DNA of 64,000 bases from Pelagibius sp. Alg239-R121 (lineage in GTDB: Bacteria; Pseudomonadota; Alphaproteobacteria; Kiloniellales; Kiloniellaceae), in the NCBI RefSeq assembly GCF_947331435.1, contig NZ_CAMZOF010000004.1, positions 62,001-126,000 on the forward strand, read 5' to 3'. The position numbers were made by a program, and so were the translations under genes. Position 1 is the first letter of the stretch, and the number at the start of each line of letters is the position of its first letter. This document shows, in pieces, positions 50,526 to 60,145 of the stretch. The notes beneath the pieces were generated by a model that was given only the letters and a program-made list of their open reading frames with translations, was not told where the DNA came from and did no database searches.

Positions 50526-50707
50526 GATATAGAGTGCGGTTGTTTTTGACCCTTAGCGCCAAAAACAAGAAGCAGTCTGTAAGCTTCTTCTGCTGAAGAA
50601 AATGGAGCCATCCGGCTCAGTGCGACGTACCCGACCCCGATGGGGACTTGGCGTCGCACCGCTTAATCGGCCTCGTGCGCGAGGTTATAGAGAACGGAGA
50701 GAAGATA

Positions 50708-51130
50708 ATGCGTCACGGAATGAGCGGTCGTAAGCTGAACCGCACCAGCAGCCACCGTAAGGCAATGTTCGCCAACATGGCTGTCGCTCTGCTCAAGCAC
50801 GAGCAGATCAAAACGACCTTGCCGAAGGCGAAAGATCTTCGTCGTGTGGTCGACAAGCTGATCACCCTTGGCAAGCGTGGCGATCTTCACGCCCGCCGTC
50901 AGGCCCACTCCGTTCTGCGTGATGACAAGATCACTGCGAAGTTGTTCGATGATCTGGCAGGACGTTACGAAAGTCGGGCAGGCGGCTACACACGCGTGCT
51001 GAAAGCCGGTTTCCGGCATGGCGATATGGCGCCGATGGCTTTCATCGAGCTGGTTGATCGTAATGTAGATGCCAAGGGCATGGACTCCGGTCCGACGCAG
51101 GACGCAGACGAAGACGAGGGCGAAGAATAG
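50708..51130 (+). CDS. rplQ: 50S ribosomal protein L17
   Basis: L17 lies near the tunnel exit. The product is 140 residues from ATG 50708 ([20 protein letters not shown]); a frame running upstream is not conserved. The helical core is followed by an acidic tail (Asp/Glu-rich, about 122-140). AACGGAGAAG is the ribosome-binding site. The gene closes the operon; a strong terminator follows at 51194. Confidence 0.98.
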   Translation: MRHGMSGRKLNRTSSHRKAMFANMAVALLKHEQIKTTLPKAKDLRRVVDKLITLGKRGDLHARRQAHSVLRDDKITAKLFDDLAGRYESRAGGYTRVLKAGFRHGDMAPMAFIELVDRNVDAKGMDSGPTQDADEDEGEE

Positions 51131-51193
51131 CTTCGGCTTTTGAGTCGCGGCTCCGGCTCCTTGAAAAAGGCTTGAGCACCGAGACTTTATGGC

Positions 51194-51220
51194 AAAGGCA
51201 GTCCTTCAGGGCTGCCTTTT
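51194..51220 (+). terminator. Rho-independent terminator of the rpsM-rplQ operon
   Basis: AAAGGCAGTCC (51194-51204) pairs with GGGCTGCCTTT ending at 51219 (11 bp, one wobble) around the loop TTCA, followed by TTTTGTC. It lies 64 bases after the rplQ stop. Confidence 0.88.
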
Positions 51221-51407
51221 GTCGTTCAACGTGCTTTGTTTTCAACAGATATTGGACGGTACGGGATACTAAAGCGTTCTAAACGATGGGAAATTGGTAG
51301 TTTCCGGTCCTGCACAGCTTGCTATTCTGGACCCTCGCACGACAAGGTGATGCGCCGTGAAGGGTGTGGCGGTTAAACTGAAGAAAGACATTTGGAGCAA
51401 TTTTCAG

Positions 51408-52859
51408 GTGAAACCACGTAGTTTCATAACAATGTTTTTGAGCACCGTCCTGGTGCTGGCAACAAGTGCGGCGGTCACAATGACGCCGGCTAAGGCACAA
51501 ACGGACAGCGCGAACGACTCTTCTCGTGTGCCCTTCTCGCAGGAGGAGATGACACTGTCCTTTGCGCCGGTTGTTAAAACCACCGCACCGGCCGTGGTCA
51601 ATGTGTTCTCCAAACGCGCGGTTAAGCAAAAACGCCGCCCCTCTTTGTTTGACGACCCTTTCTTCAAACGCTTTTTTGGCGACCAGTTCGGTGGCGCTCA
51701 GAAACGCAAGCGTATGGAGTCATCGCTAGGTTCCGGTGTGATCGTGTCCGGTGATGGGCTCGTTGTCACCAACCATCACGTCATCAACGGTGCGACTGAA
51801 ATCAAGGTTGTGCTGTCCGACCGGCGCGAGTTCAGTGCGGAACTGGTCGTCGATGACGAGCGCACCGACCTTGCCGTTCTTCGCGTAGATCCGGAAGGGG
51901 CCGTGTTGCCGACGATCCCACTCCGCGATTCGGACGATGTTGAGGTCGGCGATTTGGTTCTCGCCATTGGCAATCCCTTTGGCGTCGGGCAAACGGTGAC
52001 CAGCGGAATCGTCTCGGCGTTGGCCCGGACACAGGTTGGGATCGGGGATTTCAGCTTTTTTATTCAGACTGATGCGGCCATCAATCCCGGGAACTCAGGG
52101 GGCGCTCTGGTGACCATGGATGGCCAACTGCTCGGGATCAACACGGCGATCTATTCCCGCAGCGGCGGCTCGGTTGGAATCGGCTTTGCTATTCCTGCGA
52201 ATATGGTTCGGACGGTCATCGAATCGGCTAAAAGCGGTGGCACCCTGGTGCGCCCCTGGACGGGCATTACGGGTCAGACCCTGACTGCGGACCTGGCCAT
52301 GGGTTTCGGCCTTGATCGGCCGGGCGGTGTGGTGGTGAGCCAGCTTTATGACGGGGGTCCCGCTGATCGCGCCGGCCTGCAACCCGGCGACGTGATCCTC
52401 TCGGTGGATGGCGTGAAAATCGAGGACTACGAATCCCTGCGGTTCCGGGTGGCAACCCGGGATCTTGGAGAGGCAGTGCCGATTGAGGTCTGGCGGTCTA
52501 AGAATAATCTGGCGCTCAAGCTTCCTATTGAGGCCGCGCCGGAATCGCCGCCGCGCGAAGTGGTGCGGCTCCGAGGACAACATCCGCTGTCAGGTGCGCA
52601 GGTTGCCAATCTGTCTCCTGCCCTCGCCGAGGAGCTCGATATTCCTGGTGCCTGGGTCGGTGTTATCGTGACCAAGATCGCACGAGGCAGTCCTGCACAG
52701 CGGGTCCGCATGCGGCCGGGCGATGTGCTGCTTGGCGTGAACGATCGCGACATCTCCCAAGTCGCCGATATTGACGGCGCCCTGGCGACCAGCAAAAAGC
52801 GCTGGCGGATTACCTTTCGCCGCGGCGGCAAGGTCCGATCGATTAATATCGGCCGCTGA
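51408..52859 (+). CDS. Periplasmic serine protease, DegP/HtrA (Do) family
   Basis: This protease/chaperone handles misfolded envelope proteins. The product is 483 residues from GTG 51408, giving MKPRSFITMFLSTVLVLATS as a signal peptide ending near AKA; a GTG at 51357 would add 17 residues. The chymotrypsin-like domain has His124 (TNHHVINGA), Asp154 (RTDLAVLRVD) and Ser230 (NPGNSGGAL). Two PDZ domains follow (about 290-380 and 400-483; GDVILSVDGVKIEDY and PGDVLLGVNDRDISQ). It starts after the rplQ terminator and precedes rarA. Confidence 0.93.
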   Translation: MKPRSFITMFLSTVLVLATSAAVTMTPAKAQTDSANDSSRVPFSQEEMTLSFAPVVKTTAPAVVNVFSKRAVKQKRRPSLFDDPFFKRFFGDQFGGAQKRKRMESSLGSGVIVSGDGLVVTNHHVINGATEIKVVLSDRREFSAELVVDDERTDLAVLRVDPEGAVLPTIPLRDSDDVEVGDLVLAIGNPFGVGQTVTSGIVSALARTQVGIGDFSFFIQTDAAINPGNSGGALVTMDGQLLGINTAIYSRSGGSVGIGFAIPANMVRTVIESAKSGGTLVRPWTGITGQTLTADLAMGFGLDRPGGVVVSQLYDGGPADRAGLQPGDVILSVDGVKIEDYESLRFRVATRDLGEAVPIEVWRSKNNLALKLPIEAAPESPPREVVRLRGQHPLSGAQVANLSPALAEELDIPGAWVGVIVTKIARGSPAQRVRMRPGDVLLGVNDRDISQVADIDGALATSKKRWRITFRRGGKVRSINIGR

Positions 52860-52913
52860 GTATTTCGATAAGGCGTAGAATTTGGATGGATCTTCGGTCA
52901 TGAAGACTCCGCT

Positions 52914-54206
52914 ATGGTGACGGGACTCTTTGAAAGCCAGGCGCCGCGTCCGTTGGCGGATCGCTTGCGCCCAGGCGCGCTGGAGGAAGTGGTCGGTCAG
53001 GACCACTTGCTGAAGCCTGACGCACCCCTGGGCCGGATGCTGGCGGGTAACCGCCTGGCTTCTATGGTGCTCTGGGGGCCGCCGGGGTGCGGTAAGACAA
53101 CAATCGCCCGTCTCCTGGCAGAAGTGACAGATCTGGAGTTTGAACCTTTATCAGCGGTCTTCTCTGGTGTGGCTGATTTGCGTAAGGTCTTCGAACGGGC
53201 CAAGGATCGTCGGCTCGCCGGCCGTGGAACTCTGCTGTTCATTGACGAAATCCATCGCTTCAACCGGGCGCAGCAAGACGGATTTCTGCCCTATGTCGAA
53301 GATGGAACCGTGGTGCTGGTCGGCGCGACGACCGAAAACCCCTCATTCGAATTGAATGCTGCTCTCCTGTCGCGCTGTCAGGTCTTTGTTCTCAAACGCC
53401 TGGACGACAAGGCGATGGATGAACTGATGCGCCGCGCAGAGAGTGACAAGGGCAAAGCCCTGCCTCTGCGCGAGGACGCGCGTGCGGCCGTCGCCGCCAT
53501 GGCCGACGGTGATGGACGCTATCTGCTCAATCTGGTGGAAGAACTCTTTGCTCTGAACGTAGAGGAGCTTCTCGATTCCGCGGCTTTGGCGGTCATGATG
53601 CAAAAGCGTGCGCCGATTTACGACAAAGCTCAGGAAGGGCATTACAATCTCATTTCGGCGCTACACAAGTCGCTCCGCGGTTCAGACTGCGACGCCTCAC
53701 TTTATTGGCTCGCGCGAATGCTGTCTGCAGGAGAGGATCCTAATTACATCGGCCGGCGGTTGTTGCGGTTCTCGGTCGAGGATATCGGGCTGGCGGACCC
53801 TCAGGCGCTCACACAGACTCTGGCAGCCTGGCAGAGTTTCGAACGTCTGGGCAGTCCGGAAGGCGAATTGGCGTTGGCTCAGGCGGTGATCTACCTGGCA
53901 ACGGCGCCAAAATCCAATGCAGCCTATAAGGCCTACAAAGACTCCGTACGTAGCGCCAAAGAAACCGGTTCGCTTTCACCTCCCATGCACATCCTCAATG
54001 CGCCGACCTCGTTGATGAAGGATTTGGGCTATGGCAAGGGTTACGCCTACGACCATGATGCCGAAGATGGATTTTCAGGTCAGAACTACTTCCCTGACGA
54101 AATGCCCCGCCGGCAATTCTACCGGCCGGTCGAGCGCGGTTTCGAACGGGAAGTACGAAAAAGGCTGGATTACTGGGCCAAATTGAGGGCTGAGCGGGGA
54201 AAATAG
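52914..54206 (+). CDS. rarA: Replication-associated recombination protein A (RarA/MgsA)
   Basis: RarA is a AAA+ ATPase acting at stalled replication forks. The 430-residue product has MVLWGPPGCGKTTIARLLAE (Walker A at about 43-52), LLFIDEIHRFNRAQQDG (Walker B and sensor region), and GATTENPSFELNAALLSRCQVF (sensor 1 and arginine finger). The C-terminal MgsA/RarA tetramerisation domain has SLRGSDCDASLYWLARML and NAYDHDAEDGF-type segments. Length is typical (about 430-450). Confidence 0.95.
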   Translation: MVTGLFESQAPRPLADRLRPGALEEVVGQDHLLKPDAPLGRMLAGNRLASMVLWGPPGCGKTTIARLLAEVTDLEFEPLSAVFSGVADLRKVFERAKDRRLAGRGTLLFIDEIHRFNRAQQDGFLPYVEDGTVVLVGATTENPSFELNAALLSRCQVFVLKRLDDKAMDELMRRAESDKGKALPLREDARAAVAAMADGDGRYLLNLVEELFALNVEELLDSAALAVMMQKRAPIYDKAQEGHYNLISALHKSLRGSDCDASLYWLARMLSAGEDPNYIGRRLLRFSVEDIGLADPQALTQTLAAWQSFERLGSPEGELALAQAVIYLATAPKSNAAYKAYKDSVRSAKETGSLSPPMHILNAPTSLMKDLGYGKGYAYDHDAEDGFSGQNYFPDEMPRRQFYRPVERGFEREVRKRLDYWAKLRAERGK

Positions 54207-54211
54207 AGGCG

Positions 54212-54272
54212 GGAATGGTAGCAGATATGCGGAAAAATCCGAGCTCTGCGTTTCCCGCGCGTCTGCCATTCC
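54212..54272 (+). terminator. Long inverted repeat after rarA, possible terminator
   Basis: GGAATGGTAGCAGA (54212-54225) pairs with TCTGCCATTCC (54262-54272) apart from a three-base bulge (TAG), around a 36-base loop. The T tract is absent beyond ACCTTT, so termination would be weak. Confidence 0.35.
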
Positions 54273-54419
54273 ACCTTTAGAATTGAATCTGACGCCGTCA
54301 GGAGTAGTTTGCGCAAACCAATTTGCGGCAAAGAGTCGCGACGAGTGCCTGATCGCTCTTGATCGCTGGAATCAAGAACGAATGCCCTCTGGATTAAATC
54401 GGCGTTGAAGGATAGAGGA

Positions 54420-55085
54420 ATGCCCGACTACACGTTACCCGAAAAGCAAACCGTCGCTCTGCTCACGCTTTCGGCGCAACGTGATTTTACGTTACCTGGA
54501 TCGCCAGTACGCGCTGCCGGCCTGGGCCGGGCCATTCCGGCAATGAAGCGCCTGGTGGACGGCTTCCGTCACCAGGGTGTACCGATCTATCACTCCGTCC
54601 GCCTCTATCGTCCTGATGGCACCAATGTCGATGTGTGCCGCCGGCAGGCCGTTGAAGAAGGCCTGCGAATTCTCATGCCCGGCAGTTTTGGCTCCGAGCT
54701 TATTGATGAAGTCAAGCCGACATCCGGCACCCGGCTGGATCCGGAACTGCTGTTCGCTGGGAAATTCCAGTCCGTCAGCGATCAGGAGTCTATCTTCTAC
54801 CGGCCGCGCTGGGGTGCTTTTCACGATACGGGTCTGGAAGAGGAACTAAAGTCACGCGGTGTGACCACTTTGGTTATCTGCGGCTTCAGCTTCGCGACCG
54901 GCACACGGGCCACGATCTACGAGGCCAGTGCGCGCGATTTCCGCATCGTCCTGGTGCCTGATGCAGTGTGCAATTCGACGGAAGACGGTGTGCGCGAGTT
55001 GGGGCGTATGGGCGTTTATCTGCTGAATGCAGAGAACTGCCTGACTTGGCTGACCGGCGTGGAGCGGCCAGGCGAAGCCGCGTGA
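54420..55085 (+). CDS. Isochorismatase-fold protein with catalytic triad replaced (probable pseudoenzyme)
   Basis: The 221-residue protein has the isochorismatase-like alpha/beta fold. In this family of cysteine hydrolases the triad is Asp (in IDxQNDF), Lys (in YKPRWGAF) and Cys (in FPNCPR). Here the matching positions read TLSAQRDF (Ser18), YRPRWGAF (Arg128) and FATGTRATIY (Gly161). The surrounding motifs are well kept (RLYRPDGTNVDVCRRQAVEE, YEASARDFRIVLVPDAVC), so it is not simply decayed. Start ATG 54420 follows AGAGGA. Cys154 lies nearby but is outside the usual site. It probably has a structural, binding or altered catalytic role. Confidence 0.82.
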   Translation: MPDYTLPEKQTVALLTLSAQRDFTLPGSPVRAAGLGRAIPAMKRLVDGFRHQGVPIYHSVRLYRPDGTNVDVCRRQAVEEGLRILMPGSFGSELIDEVKPTSGTRLDPELLFAGKFQSVSDQESIFYRPRWGAFHDTGLEEELKSRGVTTLVICGFSFATGTRATIYEASARDFRIVLVPDAVCNSTEDGVRELGRMGVYLLNAENCLTWLTGVERPGEAA

Positions 55086-55274
55086 GTTACGGTTCAGCCG
55101 GTTATTTTGCGTCGTTGAAACGTCACCTTTAAAAACCTTTGCAACTGCAAGTCATGGATAGACGGCTTATTGCTCGAAAGCCGCCATCCATTGCGCTGAG
55201 TGGGCTGGTTTGCTACCACACGCGGAATGCGGATCGCTGCATGACCGCGGATCTTGTCGTGGAAAAGGTGAGAG

Positions 55275-55661
55275 ATGCATATCCAGATCATTCTGGCAGT
55301 GGCCTTAGGCGGCGCAGTTGGGGCTGTCGGCCGTTACCTCGCCGTCACCCAGGTCGGCCACTGGATGGGCACCGGCTTTCCTTACGGGACTCTGGTGGTC
55401 AATGTGGTCGGGTCATTCATTATGGGCTCGCTGGTTGAGGTCTTTGCCCTGGCCTGGGCGCCCTCGCAGATGATGCGGGCATTTCTAACGGTCGGCTGTC
55501 TGGGGGCCTTTACCACCTTTTCGACCTTTTCGATGGAAACGGTCCTTCTGGTGGAGCGGGGGGAAACCGGGCAGGCTGCGATCTATGCGCTGGCATCTGT
55601 GGTGATATCGGTGCTGGGCTTTTTCGCGGGCCTTCAACTGTTCCGAACGATTTTAGGGTAG
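55275..55661 (+). CDS. crcB: Fluoride channel CrcB/FluC
   Basis: CrcB exports fluoride across the inner membrane as a dual-topology dimer. The 128-residue product has four transmembrane helices. Motifs are GGAVGAVGRYLAV, NVVGSFIMGSL, and LGAFTTFSTFSMETVLL, which hold the Asn, Gly and Phe residues of the pore. It lies 7 bases upstream of the pseudouridine synthase gene. No fluoride riboswitch could be recognised in the 190 bases before it. Confidence 0.95.
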   Translation: MHIQIILAVALGGAVGAVGRYLAVTQVGHWMGTGFPYGTLVVNVVGSFIMGSLVEVFALAWAPSQMMRAFLTVGCLGAFTTFSTFSMETVLLVERGETGQAAIYALASVVISVLGFFAGLQLFRTILG

Positions 55662-55668
55662 AGAAACA

Positions 55669-56733
55669 ATGGCCGTTGAAATGGTGACCGTCAGCGGCGA
55701 GGAGGCCGGCGACCGCTTGGACCGCTGGTTGAAGCGCCGCTACAGTGACGTGACCCAAGGGCAGGTCGAAAAGCTGCTGCGGACCGGTCAGGTGCGGCTG
55801 GACGGCAAGCGGGTCAAGTCTTCGGCGCGCGTTGAGGCCGGTCAAGTCGTGCGCGTTCCCCCCATTGCGGCAGGGCCCGGGAGAATGCCGGAAGCTTCGG
55901 CGCGCCAGGTCAAAAAAGCGGTGGCTTCTCCTAAAGACATCAAGGCCTTGCAGGATGCCGTTCTCTTCAAAGATGACTGGGTTCTGGCGATCAACAAGGC
56001 GAGCGGACTCGCAGTTCAGGGCGGAACGGGTCAGAGCCGTCACGTTGATGCCATGCTTGATGGTTTGATCTTCGACCGCAAAGAACGTCCCAAGCTCGTT
56101 CACCGGCTTGACCGGGACACCAGCGGTGTTCTGCTGCTGGCACGCACGTCTGCGGTGGCACGTGACCTGACGGCGGCGTTCCGCGGCAAGGATGCCCGAA
56201 AGATCTATTGGGCCGTGGTGGCCGGCAAGCCGCCGAAGGCGCGTGGTGTGATCGATATGTCGTTGGGCAAAACAACCACCGACGGCGGTATGGAAAAGGT
56301 CGCGGCTCTTGGGCCGGCCGGCAAGCGTGCACTTACGCTTTATCAGACAATTGCCACTGGGACCGGTAAGAGCCGTGGTTTGACCTGGATTGCGATGATG
56401 CCATTGACCGGACGCACGCATCAGCTTCGCGTGCATTGTGCCGAGCTCGGCATGCCGATCGTGGGCGATGGCAAGTACGGCGGGAAGCAGGCTTTTCCGG
56501 CTAAACCCGATTTCCCCAAGCGCCTGATGCTCCATGCTCAGGAGATCGCAGTGCCGCATCCTGACGACGGCACGACCTTGCGGATTTCCGCGCCCTTGCC
56601 GCCTGAGATGGCGGAGGCCTGGAATGCATTCCGCTTCGATGTCCGTCATGGCGACGACGTTGCCAACGATCTTGCGACCTACGCAGACGCCCTTGATCTG
56701 GAAAAGCGCAAGCCGGACTCCATGGCGCGTTGA
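55669..56733 (+). CDS. rluC: RluC/RluD-family 23S rRNA pseudouridine synthase
   Basis: The 354-residue enzyme isomerises uridine in 23S rRNA. An S4 RNA-binding domain lies at about 8-65 (GDRLDRWLKRRYSDVTQGQV, EKLLRTGQVRLDGKRV). The catalytic domain carries HRLDRDTSGVLLLART, with the catalytic Asp, at about 145-160, followed by MPLTGRTHQLRVHCAELGMPI and GDGKYGG. It is between crcB and a HAD phosphatase gene, a common alphaproteobacterial order. RluC against RluD is not resolved; RluC fits best. Confidence 0.92.
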   Translation: MAVEMVTVSGEEAGDRLDRWLKRRYSDVTQGQVEKLLRTGQVRLDGKRVKSSARVEAGQVVRVPPIAAGPGRMPEASARQVKKAVASPKDIKALQDAVLFKDDWVLAINKASGLAVQGGTGQSRHVDAMLDGLIFDRKERPKLVHRLDRDTSGVLLLARTSAVARDLTAAFRGKDARKIYWAVVAGKPPKARGVIDMSLGKTTTDGGMEKVAALGPAGKRALTLYQTIATGTGKSRGLTWIAMMPLTGRTHQLRVHCAELGMPIVGDGKYGGKQAFPAKPDFPKRLMLHAQEIAVPHPDDGTTLRISAPLPPEMAEAWNAFRFDVRHGDDVANDLATYADALDLEKRKPDSMAR

Positions 56734-56826
56734 ACGCTCGCTTGGCGCGGCGGGCTGCTGTTGGTAAGCTGCCGGGCCGCGTCGATGAGACGGTCAGGCG
56801 GTTTGCCGAACATTGCTGAAGAGACT

Positions 56827-57528
56827 ATGCCAGACGACACACAAATTTCGGCAATGGTTCCCCGACTTGTCGTATTCGATTTCGATGGAACACTGGTCGA
56901 CAGCCAGCAGGTCATCATCGAATGCATGTCCGGTGCCTTCGCGCATCACGACTTACCGGTTCCGAGCGCGAATGATATTCGCCGCAGTGTCGGTTTAGCC
57001 TTGGAATATGCTATCGGCTCGTTGTTACCGGACCCCAACGACCGGGATCTGGCTGCGGTGGTTGCAGAAGGTTATCGCGAGCGGGCCTTTGCCATTCGGC
57101 ACAGCGGCACTTATGACGAACCTCTGTTCCAGGGCGCACGCGAAGCCATTGTAGCCCTTGATCTGCCGGAAACCTGGCTCGGCATCGCAACCGGCAAGAA
57201 TCGCCGTGGCTTGCTTCACAGTTTGGAACACCACGGATTACACCACCATTTTGCGACCTTGAAGACGGCAGATGACGGTCCGAGCAAACCTCACCCGGAG
57301 ATCCTTCAACAGGCCATGGCCGAAACTGGTGTCGAGCCGGCGGACACCGTGATGATCGGCGATACCACATACGACATGCTGCTGGCCCGAAATGCCGGCG
57401 CGCGTGCGATCGGCGTATCCTGGGGTTATCATGACAGTGAGGAACTCCTGGCCAATGGAGCCTCAAATGTCGTTGAGTCCTTTGCCGAGTTACTCGAGGA
57501 ACTGACAGTCGGGACGAGGATCGCCTAA
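56827..57528 (+). CDS. HAD-superfamily hydrolase, phosphoglycolate-phosphatase-like
   Basis: The product is 233 residues from ATG 56827; longer in-frame starts lack support. Motif I is VVFDFDGTLVDS, with the nucleophile and acid Asp, near residue 15. The cap is helical (C1), and motifs III/IV are KPHPEILQQAMAETG and MIGDTTYDMLLARNAGARAIGVSWGYH. This is the Gph-like group. It lies between rluC and the ATP12 chaperone. The substrate is not decided by the sequence. Confidence 0.88.
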   Translation: MPDDTQISAMVPRLVVFDFDGTLVDSQQVIIECMSGAFAHHDLPVPSANDIRRSVGLALEYAIGSLLPDPNDRDLAAVVAEGYRERAFAIRHSGTYDEPLFQGAREAIVALDLPETWLGIATGKNRRGLLHSLEHHGLHHHFATLKTADDGPSKPHPEILQQAMAETGVEPADTVMIGDTTYDMLLARNAGARAIGVSWGYHDSEELLANGASNVVESFAELLEELTVGTRIA

Positions 57529-57576
57529 GAGCTTGAGAAGATCCTGTTGCCCAGTGGTCGAAAGTGTTTGGATGGA

Positions 57577-58302
57577 ATGAACACATCAAGCAATATCAAG
57601 CGCTTTTACAAGAAAGCTGAAGCGGTTCCTTCGGATGAGAAGGAGAGCGGCGGATTTACCGTCGCACTTGACGGCCGTATCCTGCGCACGCCGAATAAGG
57701 CCGCATTGCAGTTACCGACACTCTCTTTGGCAGAAGCTGTCGCAGCGGAGTGGAATGCGCAGGGCGAGACGATTCACGCACAGGCCATGCCGATGATGAC
57801 ATTGGCCTGTACCGCTATTGATTGGGTTCATGAAGAGCGGGCACACGCCGTCGATGCCACCTCTGCCTTCGCGGAACACGACCTCGTTTGCTATTGGGCG
57901 GAGGATCCGCCGGAGCTGGTTGAGCGGCAACAGGTCAGGTGGCAACCGCTGCTCGACTGGCTGACTTTGAGTTTCGATGCACCTCTGGTGGTGATTTCGG
58001 GTATCCTCGCCAGACCTCAGCCTGAAGCATCCGTTGCGGCTTTGCGCCACACGGTCGAGAGGCTCGACGACATGACCCTGACTGCCTTGCACACGGTGGT
58101 TTCCGCCGGCGGCTCGCTGGTCATTGGTTTGGCGCTGCTGCGCGGACGTCTCACTGCAGACGAAGCCTTTGCGGCAGCTTTGTTGGATGAGCTGTTCCAG
58201 GTCGAGTTTTGGGGGGAAGATTCCGAAGCGGCCGCACGTCATGCCGGGCTGCGTGCAGAATTTCACGCGGCTGCAAGTTTTCTGACCTTGCTGCGTGGTT
58301 AG
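57577..58302 (+). CDS. ATP12-family F1-ATPase assembly chaperone
   Basis: ATP12 binds the F1 alpha subunit during ATP synthase assembly in mitochondria, and alphaproteobacteria keep homologues. The 241-residue product starts at ATG 57577 (MNTSSNIKRFYKKAEAVPSD); a frame to 57547 is not supported. Typical segments are FTVALDGRILRTPNKAALQL, LAEAVAAEWNAQ and HDLVCYWAEDPPELVERQ. It follows the HAD gene and precedes pccB. Confidence 0.9.
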   Translation: MNTSSNIKRFYKKAEAVPSDEKESGGFTVALDGRILRTPNKAALQLPTLSLAEAVAAEWNAQGETIHAQAMPMMTLACTAIDWVHEERAHAVDATSAFAEHDLVCYWAEDPPELVERQQVRWQPLLDWLTLSFDAPLVVISGILARPQPEASVAALRHTVERLDDMTLTALHTVVSAGGSLVIGLALLRGRLTADEAFAAALLDELFQVEFWGEDSEAAARHAGLRAEFHAAASFLTLLRG

Positions 58303-58561
58303 TGTGGTGATCTGTAGTTCACTGAACCGGTGAAATCGTGAATCAGCCTCTACTAAAACTGATCCTAGAGCGGATGGCGAGAATTGATCCACCGGGACGA
58401 CGGATCGCCCAGAGAGGTTTCGACTAACCTGGATCTATCCTGGAACACGATCGAAAGCCCTGCCCCGGCTGGTGCTTTTGATCCCTGCGTGTTATCAGCA
58501 ATTCACCTTCATCGCGAAAAAATATTGCGGTGAGCGGATCAAAGAAACGGGGGGAGATTGC

Positions 58562-60094
58562 GTGCAGGATATCATCCGAAAGCTCGAATCCAAACGCGAT
58601 GCGGCAAGAAACGGCGGCGGTCAGCGCCGGGTCGATGCGCAGCATGCCAAGGGCAAGCTGACCGCCCGCGAACGGCTTGAGATCCTGCTGGACCCAGGTT
58701 CCTTCGAGGAATGGGACATGTTCGTCGAACATCGCTGTGGCGATTTTGGCATGAACGACCAGCGCGTGCCGAGTGACGGGGTGGTGACCGGTCATGGTAC
58801 TATTAATGGCCGGTTGGTATTTGTCTTCAGCCAGGACTTCACGGTCTTCGGTGGTTCGCTGTCGGAATCCCACGCCGAAAAGATCTGCAAGGTGATGGAC
58901 AAGGCGCTGCAGGTTGGTGCGCCGGTGATCGGTTTGAACGATTCCGGCGGTGCGCGCATTCAGGAAGGTGTTGCCTCACTGGCCGGCTATGCGGAGGTCT
59001 TTCAGCGCAATGTTCTGGCCTCTGGTGTTGTGCCGCAGATCTCCATGATCATGGGGCCTTGCGCGGGGGGCGCGGTCTATTCGCCGGCCATGACCGACTA
59101 TATCTTCATGGTCAAAGACAGTTCCTACATGTTTGTGACCGGTCCCGACGTGGTCAAGACTGTGACCCATGAAAGCGTAACCGCCGAAGAATTGGGCGGC
59201 GCTACGACTCACACCACCAAATCCGGCGTTGCAGATCTGGCCTTCGAGAACGACGTGGAGGCGTTGCTGGAGCTGCGCCGTTTCATGGACTTCCTGCCCG
59301 GTTCCAACCGGGACGAAGTGCCGGTCCGGCCAACTGCCGATCCTGCCGACCGGCAGGAGCCGTCTTTGGACAGCCTGGTTCCGGCCAATCCGAACAAGCC
59401 TTACGACATGAAGGAGTTGATCCAGAAGGTCGTGGACGAAGGTGACTTCTTCGAGATCCAGCCGGGGTACGCGGGCAACATTCTCGTTGGTTTCGGCCGT
59501 ATGGAAGGCCGGACGATCGGAATCGTGGCCAACCAGCCAATGGTGCTGGCTGGCTGTCTGGACATCGACAGCTCCAAGAAAGCGGCGCGCTTTGTGCGGT
59601 TCTGCGATTGCTTCAACATACCAATACTCACCTTCGTCGATGTGCCCGGCTTCCTGCCCGGCACTTCGCAGGAATACAACGGCATCATCAAGCATGGTGC
59701 GAAACTGCTGTTCGCCTATGCCGAGGCCACCGTGCCGAAGGTTACGGTGATCACGCGTAAGGCCTATGGCGGTGCCTATGATGTTATGTCTTCGAAGCAT
59801 CTGCGTGGTGACGTGAACTATGCCTGGCCAACGGCCGAGATCGCGGTCATGGGGCCGAAGGGTGCGGTCGAGATCATCTTCCGCGGCGACATCGGTGACA
59901 GCGAAAAGATCGAAGCGCGTACCGAGGAATACCGGCAGAAGTTCGCGAACCCCTTCGTGGCGGCGTCGCGCGGTTTCATCGATGATGTCATCATGCCGCA
60001 TGGCACCCGCCGCCGGGTCGCCAAAGCGCTGCGCATGCTGCGTAACAAGGAACTCGAAAATCCCTGGAAGAAGCATGACAACCTGCCGCTCTAA
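58562..60094 (+). CDS. pccB: Propionyl-CoA carboxylase beta (carboxyltransferase) subunit
   Basis: PccB moves the carboxyl group from biotin to propionyl-CoA. The 510-residue product starts at GTG 58562 after GGGGGAG; a frame to 58472 is not conserved. The crotonase-like N half has [26 protein letters not shown] and [15 protein letters not shown]. The C half has [25 protein letters not shown] and [15 protein letters not shown]. Length and motifs fit propionyl-CoA carboxylase. pccA follows after 51 bases. Confidence 0.94.
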   Translation: MQDIIRKLESKRDAARNGGGQRRVDAQHAKGKLTARERLEILLDPGSFEEWDMFVEHRCGDFGMNDQRVPSDGVVTGHGTINGRLVFVFSQDFTVFGGSLSESHAEKICKVMDKALQVGAPVIGLNDSGGARIQEGVASLAGYAEVFQRNVLASGVVPQISMIMGPCAGGAVYSPAMTDYIFMVKDSSYMFVTGPDVVKTVTHESVTAEELGGATTHTTKSGVADLAFENDVEALLELRRFMDFLPGSNRDEVPVRPTADPADRQEPSLDSLVPANPNKPYDMKELIQKVVDEGDFFEIQPGYAGNILVGFGRMEGRTIGIVANQPMVLAGCLDIDSSKKAARFVRFCDCFNIPILTFVDVPGFLPGTSQEYNGIIKHGAKLLFAYAEATVPKVTVITRKAYGGAYDVMSSKHLRGDVNYAWPTAEIAVMGPKGAVEIIFRGDIGDSEKIEARTEEYRQKFANPFVAASRGFIDDVIMPHGTRRRVAKALRMLRNKELENPWKKHDNLPL

Positions 60095-60145
60095 GGCGGT
60101 GGTAAATCGACATGCCGATCAGGCCGTTCAGGGGGAAGATAAAAA

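Noticed and set aside
55086-55274. Possible fluoride riboswitch before crcB
   Set aside because: I could not find the conserved core or pseudoknot pairing; a covariance search would be decisive.
59160-60076. Antisense frame of pccB (up to 366 codons)
   Set aside because: Shadow frame of a clearly conserved gene.
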